A DNA stretch of 8,133 bases, taken from contig UQCL01000075.1 of NCBI GenBank assembly GCA_900539505.1, positions 1-8,133 on the forward strand, given 5' to 3'. The position numbers and the translations under genes were made by a program. This DNA is from an uncultured Campylobacter sp. GTDB taxonomy: Bacteria; Campylobacterota; Campylobacteria; Campylobacterales; Campylobacteraceae. The notes below the pieces were generated by a model that saw only the letters and a list, made by a program, of their open reading frames with translations, ran no database searches and had not been told where the DNA came from. Shown here piece after piece: positions 4,530 through 8,133 of the stretch (the first letter of the stretch is position 1; every line of letters starts with the position of its first letter).

Positions 4530-7103
4530 GCTGTCGCCGAAGATCACGAAAGGCAGCATCAGCGTGTTTTTGATGAGATTATACGGCGTTTTTAGCACGT
4601 CGGTCGCAACGCCGGTCGAGTAGGTGGGTTTTTTCGTCGTGCCGCGAATCTCGATGATCGTGGAGATTGTGTTGTTTTCGCCCAAGATGATATGATTTAG
4701 CAGCGGGATTTTTGAGATTATCGAGCTTGCGTCTTTGAGGTATTTAAGCTCCAGATCGATATTTAGCGCACCGCTTTTCATATCCACTTCGCCGTTACCC
4801 GCGATGTCGGCGCTACTGCCGGTAAAGCTCATTGCGTTTATGTAAATTTTATCGCCGCTGCGGCGAAAGTAAATTTTGCCCTTCTGCACGCTAAAGCCGC
4901 GATCGTTGAAATCGGGCGTCTTAAACGTAAGTAGCGACGGCACGGAGTTTATAAAGCTAAGCAGCCTTTGATAGATGATGTAGTCCTTCAGATAGGTGTT
5001 TTGCACGTTGATCTCGCCGCGGTAGTTGCGCGGATCGATGCCGCTTGCTTTTAGCGTAAATACTCCTCCGTCGAAGCTCTGCGAGCCCAGAAATTGATTA
5101 AGTGCCTCGCCGCTGATGTTTTGCGCAAAAATTTGAAGTAAACTCTTTTTAAAGATTAACTTCACGTCGCCGCGTTTAAAGCTTGCGTTTAGGTTCATAT
5201 TTTTGCCGTCCAGTACGCCGTTAAAATGCGTAAATTTAAGCGTCTTATTAAGATCGGATAGCACGATCGCAGAATTTTGCCCACTGAAATTTATCGGCGA
5301 GCGCTCCTTTGTGCCGCTATTAAACTCGCTGGTTTGCACGCTCGTATTGATCGCGACGTCCACGTCTTTTAGAGCGACGAAGTTGCCGCCTTTGTTTATT
5401 TTAAGAGAAATTTTACCGCTTCCGCTAGAGCCGTCCAGATCGCCCCCGCGCACCCGAAGCGCGAAAGAGTCGTTTTTATAAGCTCTGCCGTCTTTGTTTA
5501 GCAGACCGAAATCAAAGATGAGATTGTTGCTGCTGATATCTAAGTTTGTAAAATCGCTGGTTAAAATTTTAAGATCTCCGCCGCTAATGCCCGCGTTTTT
5601 AAGCGTCTTAGAAAAGGGCAAAATTCCGCTAATATCGGGCGAGCTAATCTCGATCCGCTCGCCGAAGCTCATCTTCGCGCCTAAAAATTGCGAGCTCAGC
5701 ACCGGCGCTTTGCCGCTAAAATCAAGGCTTATATTATCTCGCGCATCGCCAAATTTTAAAATTTCTTTGCCGTTCGGGGAGAGATTGAAGCTATGAATAA
5801 CGCCGTTAAATTTAGCTTTGCGCGTGGCGATATCGATACTGCCGCTTGCAGTGGCGTTAAAAATTTCATTTTGCAGATTTGCGTCTTTGATGTCGATTTT
5901 TTTCTCGGTGATGTGCACCCGCGCGGCTTTGGAGTGAAATTTCGCTTTAGAGATCATCAGATCGGCGTCTTTTAGCGTCACGTTCGCATCGACCTTGGCG
6001 CTTTCTTTTTCGACGTCCACGTCTATCAGCACGCGCGCATCGATCCCGCCGCCAAGCGGATATACGGGCTCGTCTATGCCGTAGCTTTGCAGGATCGCTA
6101 TAAGGTCCTTGCCCAAACTCTCCTTGGTCCGCAGATCCAGATACACGATCGGCTTCTCTTCAAAGAGTCCGCCGATACGCACGCCGCTTCCCTCCAGGCT
6201 TTTGCCTTTAAATTTAGGCTCATTCAGCGTGAAATTTAGAAAATCGTTTTTAAGCGTGATGTTGGCGTCTTTTACCGTTACGGCTTCGATTTGCGGTTGA
6301 AATTTTATCGTAAGATCCTGCGCGTAAGCCGTGGCGCTGACGTTTTCGGCGATCGGGCGCGGATCTTTCAGATCAATTTTGGCGTGGAGGTTTTCGATAT
6401 AGTAGTTTTGTGCGACCGCCTTGCCGTAGATCCACTCGTTCGCAAGAGGATTTAACCCCGTAAGCGAGCCCAGCTCATTCATAAAATTTTTCAGACTCAA
6501 GGCCGAGGCACGGTTTATCTCGATATTTAGCTCCGAGCCGATATTGTGCACGTCAAGCTCGCCTGCGATCTCGTGCGAAGCGAAGGTGCCGTTAAAATCA
6601 TACGTATCGGCTTTGAAATTTGCTCGTGCCGTGCCGTGCAGAGTAAGATTAAAATCATTTAGCTCAAGCTCGATCGGATCAAAGCTAAGTCCGTTTGCGC
6701 CCGGTGTGATCTTTGAGCTTAGCCTAAAAAACCGCGTGTCGGCGTAAAAAACGTCGCTTTTGTATTTTAGCTTTAGACTTTCGCCCTTGATCTTTAAATT
6801 TTGCACGTCGATCTCTTCGAAAAAGGAGTTGATGAGCGAGATTTTTTTGCTAAATTCTAAAATTTTCTCGCTTTGCGTGCGTAGATCGGTGGAATTTTGC
6901 TCTAAATTTTGTGTATTATTTTGCGTAATTTCAAGATTTTTGATGCGCAGCACGAGGCTTTTATTTAGCTTGAGATAAAACCCCTCGAGCTTTGCAAAGC
7001 CCACGTCCAGCTGCGAAATCGCAATACCGTGCTTTAGGCCTACCGCGCAGATTATAAAAAGTATGGTTATGCACAAAAAAAATCTAGCCAAAGTTCTAAA
7101 CAT
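4515..7103 (-). CDS. AsmA/YhdP-like envelope protein (DUF3971-type)
   Basis: This large protein (862 residues from ATG 7103) has one N-terminal transmembrane segment at about residues 5-22 (FFLCITILFIICAVG) and then a long, beta-rich, repetitive body without cysteine clusters or enzyme motifs. The C-terminal zone, about 668-862, is typical of AsmA-like proteins: an IPLLNHIILGEN stretch near 799, an IRGTTKKPTY stretch near 820 and a closing LMLPFVIFG segment. Members of this superfamily (AsmA, YhdP, TamB) form a hydrophobic groove anchored in the inner membrane and are linked to phospholipid transport toward the outer membrane; that role is assigned here by family only. ATG 7106 adjoins ATG 7103; GAGG sits five bases before the latter and only two before the former, so 7103 is preferred. 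A longer reading to TTG 7184 lacks a ribosome site. It is transcribed away from mltG and overlaps xerH by four bases. Confidence 0.8.
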   Translation of the reverse strand: MFRTLARFFLCITILFIICAVGLKHGIAISQLDVGFAKLEGFYLKLNKSLVLRIKNLEITQNNTQNLEQNSTDLRTQSEKILEFSKKISLINSFFEEIDVQNLKIKGESLKLKYKSDVFYADTRFFRLSSKITPGANGLSFDPIELELNDFNLTLHGTARANFKADTYDFNGTFASHEIAGELDVHNIGSELNIEINRASALSLKNFMNELGSLTGLNPLANEWIYGKAVAQNYYIENLHAKIDLKDPRPIAENVSATAYAQDLTIKFQPQIEAVTVKDANITLKNDFLNFTLNEPKFKGKSLEGSGVRIGGLFEEKPIVYLDLRTKESLGKDLIAILQSYGIDEPVYPLGGGIDARVLIDVDVEKESAKVDANVTLKDADLMISKAKFHSKAARVHITEKKIDIKDANLQNEIFNATASGSIDIATRKAKFNGVIHSFNLSPNGKEILKFGDARDNISLDFSGKAPVLSSQFLGAKMSFGERIEISSPDISGILPFSKTLKNAGISGGDLKILTSDFTNLDISSNNLIFDFGLLNKDGRAYKNDSFALRVRGGDLDGSSGSGKISLKINKGGNFVALKDVDVAINTSVQTSEFNSGTKERSPINFSGQNSAIVLSDLNKTLKFTHFNGVLDGKNMNLNASFKRGDVKLIFKKSLLQIFAQNISGEALNQFLGSQSFDGGVFTLKASGIDPRNYRGEINVQNTYLKDYIIYQRLLSFINSVPSLLTFKTPDFNDRGFSVQKGKIYFRRSGDKIYINAMSFTGSSADIAGNGEVDMKSGALNIDLELKYLKDASSIISKIPLLNHIILGENNTISTIIEIRGTTKKPTYSTGVATDVLKTPYNLIKNTLMLPFVIFGDSEESK

Positions 7104-7164
7104 CATCGCCTCATCAAAAAACTCCGCCCCAAAACCAAATCGGGCGTGCCGAAAAACTGCGCTT

Positions 7165-7170
7165 ATAATA
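7165..7170 (-). promoter_or_regulatory. Candidate -10 box for the asmA-like/xerH operon
   Basis: On the - strand TATTAT (7170-7165) lies about 60 bases before ATG 7103, preceded by AT tracts. The same bases read TATAAT (7164-7169) on the + strand, so orientation is ambiguous and this could serve mltG as a second promoter. No experimental support. Confidence 0.35.
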
Positions 7171-7202
7171 TGAAATTTATTCAAAATTTTGGCTTATTTG
7201 CC

Positions 7203-7208
7203 TATAAT
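7203..7208 (+). promoter_or_regulatory. Candidate -10 box of mltG
   Basis: A perfect TATAAT lies 25 bases before ATG 7234, preceded by AT-rich sequence with T runs, as expected for a Campylobacter sigma-70 promoter. Transcription would begin near 7215, giving a leader of about 19 bases that contains the ribosome site GAAAGGA (7223-7229). Confidence 0.55.
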
Positions 7209-7233
7209 TTCAGCTAAATTTTGAAAGGAACGC

Positions 7234-8133
7234 ATGAAATTCTTTATAAAGCTCATCAAAGCGGCGTGCATTTGTATCGAGCTTGCGGCTATCGTGCTTT
7301 TGGCCGTGGGTTTTGATCTACACGAGCGCGTCGGCAACGCGAAAACCGTGCAGATAGGACAAGGCAGCTCAACGAAAATTTTATCCGAACTCTCAAAGAG
7401 CTATCCAAAATTTAGCAAATTCGACGCGAGGCTGCTTTCTTTTTACGGCGGCGCAAAAACCGGCGAGCTGGAGCTTAGCGGCGAAAATTTGCCCAAATAT
7501 CAATTTTTATATGAGCTAAGCGTCGCAAAGCCCGTGATGAACGAGATTAAGCTGATCCCTGGCGAGACTACGATCGTGTTTTTAAAACAGCTTGCGAAAG
7601 ATCGCGGGCTAAGCTTTAGCGAGCTTGAGCGCGAATACAACGCCACGGCGCCGTTTTACGAGGGCTTTTTGGTGCCTGAAACCTACAAAATTAGCAAAAA
7701 CGAAAGCGAAAAAAATATCATCGACCACCTCATCTCAAGCGCGCAAAAATTCCACGAAGGATTGTCGCGCGAGCTTATCGGCGATTATAACGCCACGGCG
7801 TGGAAGCAGGTGCTGATCAAGGCTTCGGTCATTCAAAAAGAGGCCGCAAACGCAGATGAAATGCCGCTCGTAGCCTCCGTCATCGATAACCGCTTAGCCA
7901 AAAATATGCGCCTTCAGATGGACGGTACGCTAAATTACGGCGAGTTTTCGCACGTCAAGATCACTCCGCAGCGCATCCGCACCGATACCAGCCACTACAA
8001 CACCTACCTCAACGACGGACTTCCCAAAGAGCCCGTGTGCGTGGTCTCTCGCGATGCGATACGCGCTGTTTTCGCGCCCGCAAAGAGCGAGTATCTGTAT
8101 TTTATGCGAAATAAAAAAACGGGGCTTCATGAT
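7234..8133 (+). CDS. mltG: Endolytic transglycosylase MltG (3' end missing)
   Basis: Three hundred codons are open to the window edge, and MltG of this group is expected to need only a few dozen more. Residues 1-9 are basic-hydrophobic and about 4-24 form the inner-membrane anchor; the rest should be periplasmic. The YceG/MltG catalytic region is clear: KASVIQKEAA (196-205) with Glu203 at the position of the catalytic glutamate, then ASVIDNRLAKNMRLQMDGTLNYG, and the late block SHYNTYLNDGLPKEPV with a YLYFM strand. MltG cuts nascent glycan strands inside the chain and so sets their length during cell wall growth. ATG 7234 is four bases after GAAAGGA (7223-7229). It diverges from the AsmA-like gene across about 130 bases, which suggests separate promoters. 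Glycine at the DGT position of the LQ-D-T motif (often proline in relatives) is a small difference. No frameshift is seen. Confidence 0.92.
   Translation, partial: MKFFIKLIKAACICIELAAIVLLAVGFDLHERVGNAKTVQIGQGSSTKILSELSKSYPKFSKFDARLLSFYGGAKTGELELSGENLPKYQFLYELSVAKPVMNEIKLIPGETTIVFLKQLAKDRGLSFSELEREYNATAPFYEGFLVPETYKISKNESEKNIIDHLISSAQKFHEGLSRELIGDYNATAWKQVLIKASVIQKEAANADEMPLVASVIDNRLAKNMRLQMDGTLNYGEFSHVKITPQRIRTDTSHYNTYLNDGLPKEPVCVVSRDAIRAVFAPAKSEYLYFMRNKKTGLHD

Noticed and set aside
5203..6978. Several + strand open frames of 60-100 codons across the AsmA-like gene
   Set aside because: They lie antisense to a long gene with a clear family profile, show no domain likeness and lack good start signals.
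7104..7184. Longer AsmA-like protein starting at TTG 7184, or at ATG 7106
   Set aside because: TTG 7184 has no Shine-Dalgarno sequence and would add a polar stretch ahead of the membrane anchor. ATG 7106 is only two bases from GAGG, while ATG 7103 has a five-base gap.
7234..8133. MltG as a truncated pseudogene
   Set aside because: The frame is open to the last base and motifs are intact; the missing end is due to the window edge.

Overview
The window reads as an Illumina-assembled contig end from a Campylobacterota genome, most likely a Campylobacter of the moderately GC-rich oral type (the gracilis/showae/rectus range; the species cannot be fixed from this sequence). The support is the frequent AAATTTTA-type motifs between genes, a desulforedoxin-diiron-rubredoxin rubrerythrin of the Campylobacter Rrc type, and a single XerH-type recombinase in place of XerC/XerD. 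Bases 1-48 are not biological: they are Nextera i7-side library adapter left on the contig.

Layout. On the + strand come a possible gene tail (49-133), a rhomboid intramembrane protease (199-756), a SixA-family phosphohistidine phosphatase with an unusual internal insert (801-1475), a roughly 400-base non-coding stretch ending in an inverted repeat placed on the start signals of the next gene, and rubrerythrin (1884-2528). A 928-base non-coding stretch follows. Its first part (2539-2805) is a run of near-contiguous hairpins, and the rest is AT-rich with a long inverted repeat and a short direct repeat. From the other side, on the - strand, a large AsmA/YhdP-like envelope protein (7103-4515) overlaps xerH (4518-3457) by four bases, and xerH ends at an intrinsic terminator (3429-3409). 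A roughly 130-base divergent promoter region separates the AsmA-like gene from mltG (+, from 7234), which runs off the window end.

Functions. Most of the genes concern the cell envelope and stress: membrane proteolysis (rhomboid), lipid transport between membranes (AsmA-like), control of glycan strand length (MltG), peroxide removal (rubrerythrin) and chromosome dimer resolution (XerH). I see no CRISPR array, insertion sequence, phage gene, tRNA, rRNA or toxin-antitoxin pair. All genes look intact except where the window cuts them. The parts least explained by known families are the hairpin cluster downstream of rubrerythrin, the dyad at the rubrerythrin start, and the insert in SixA.
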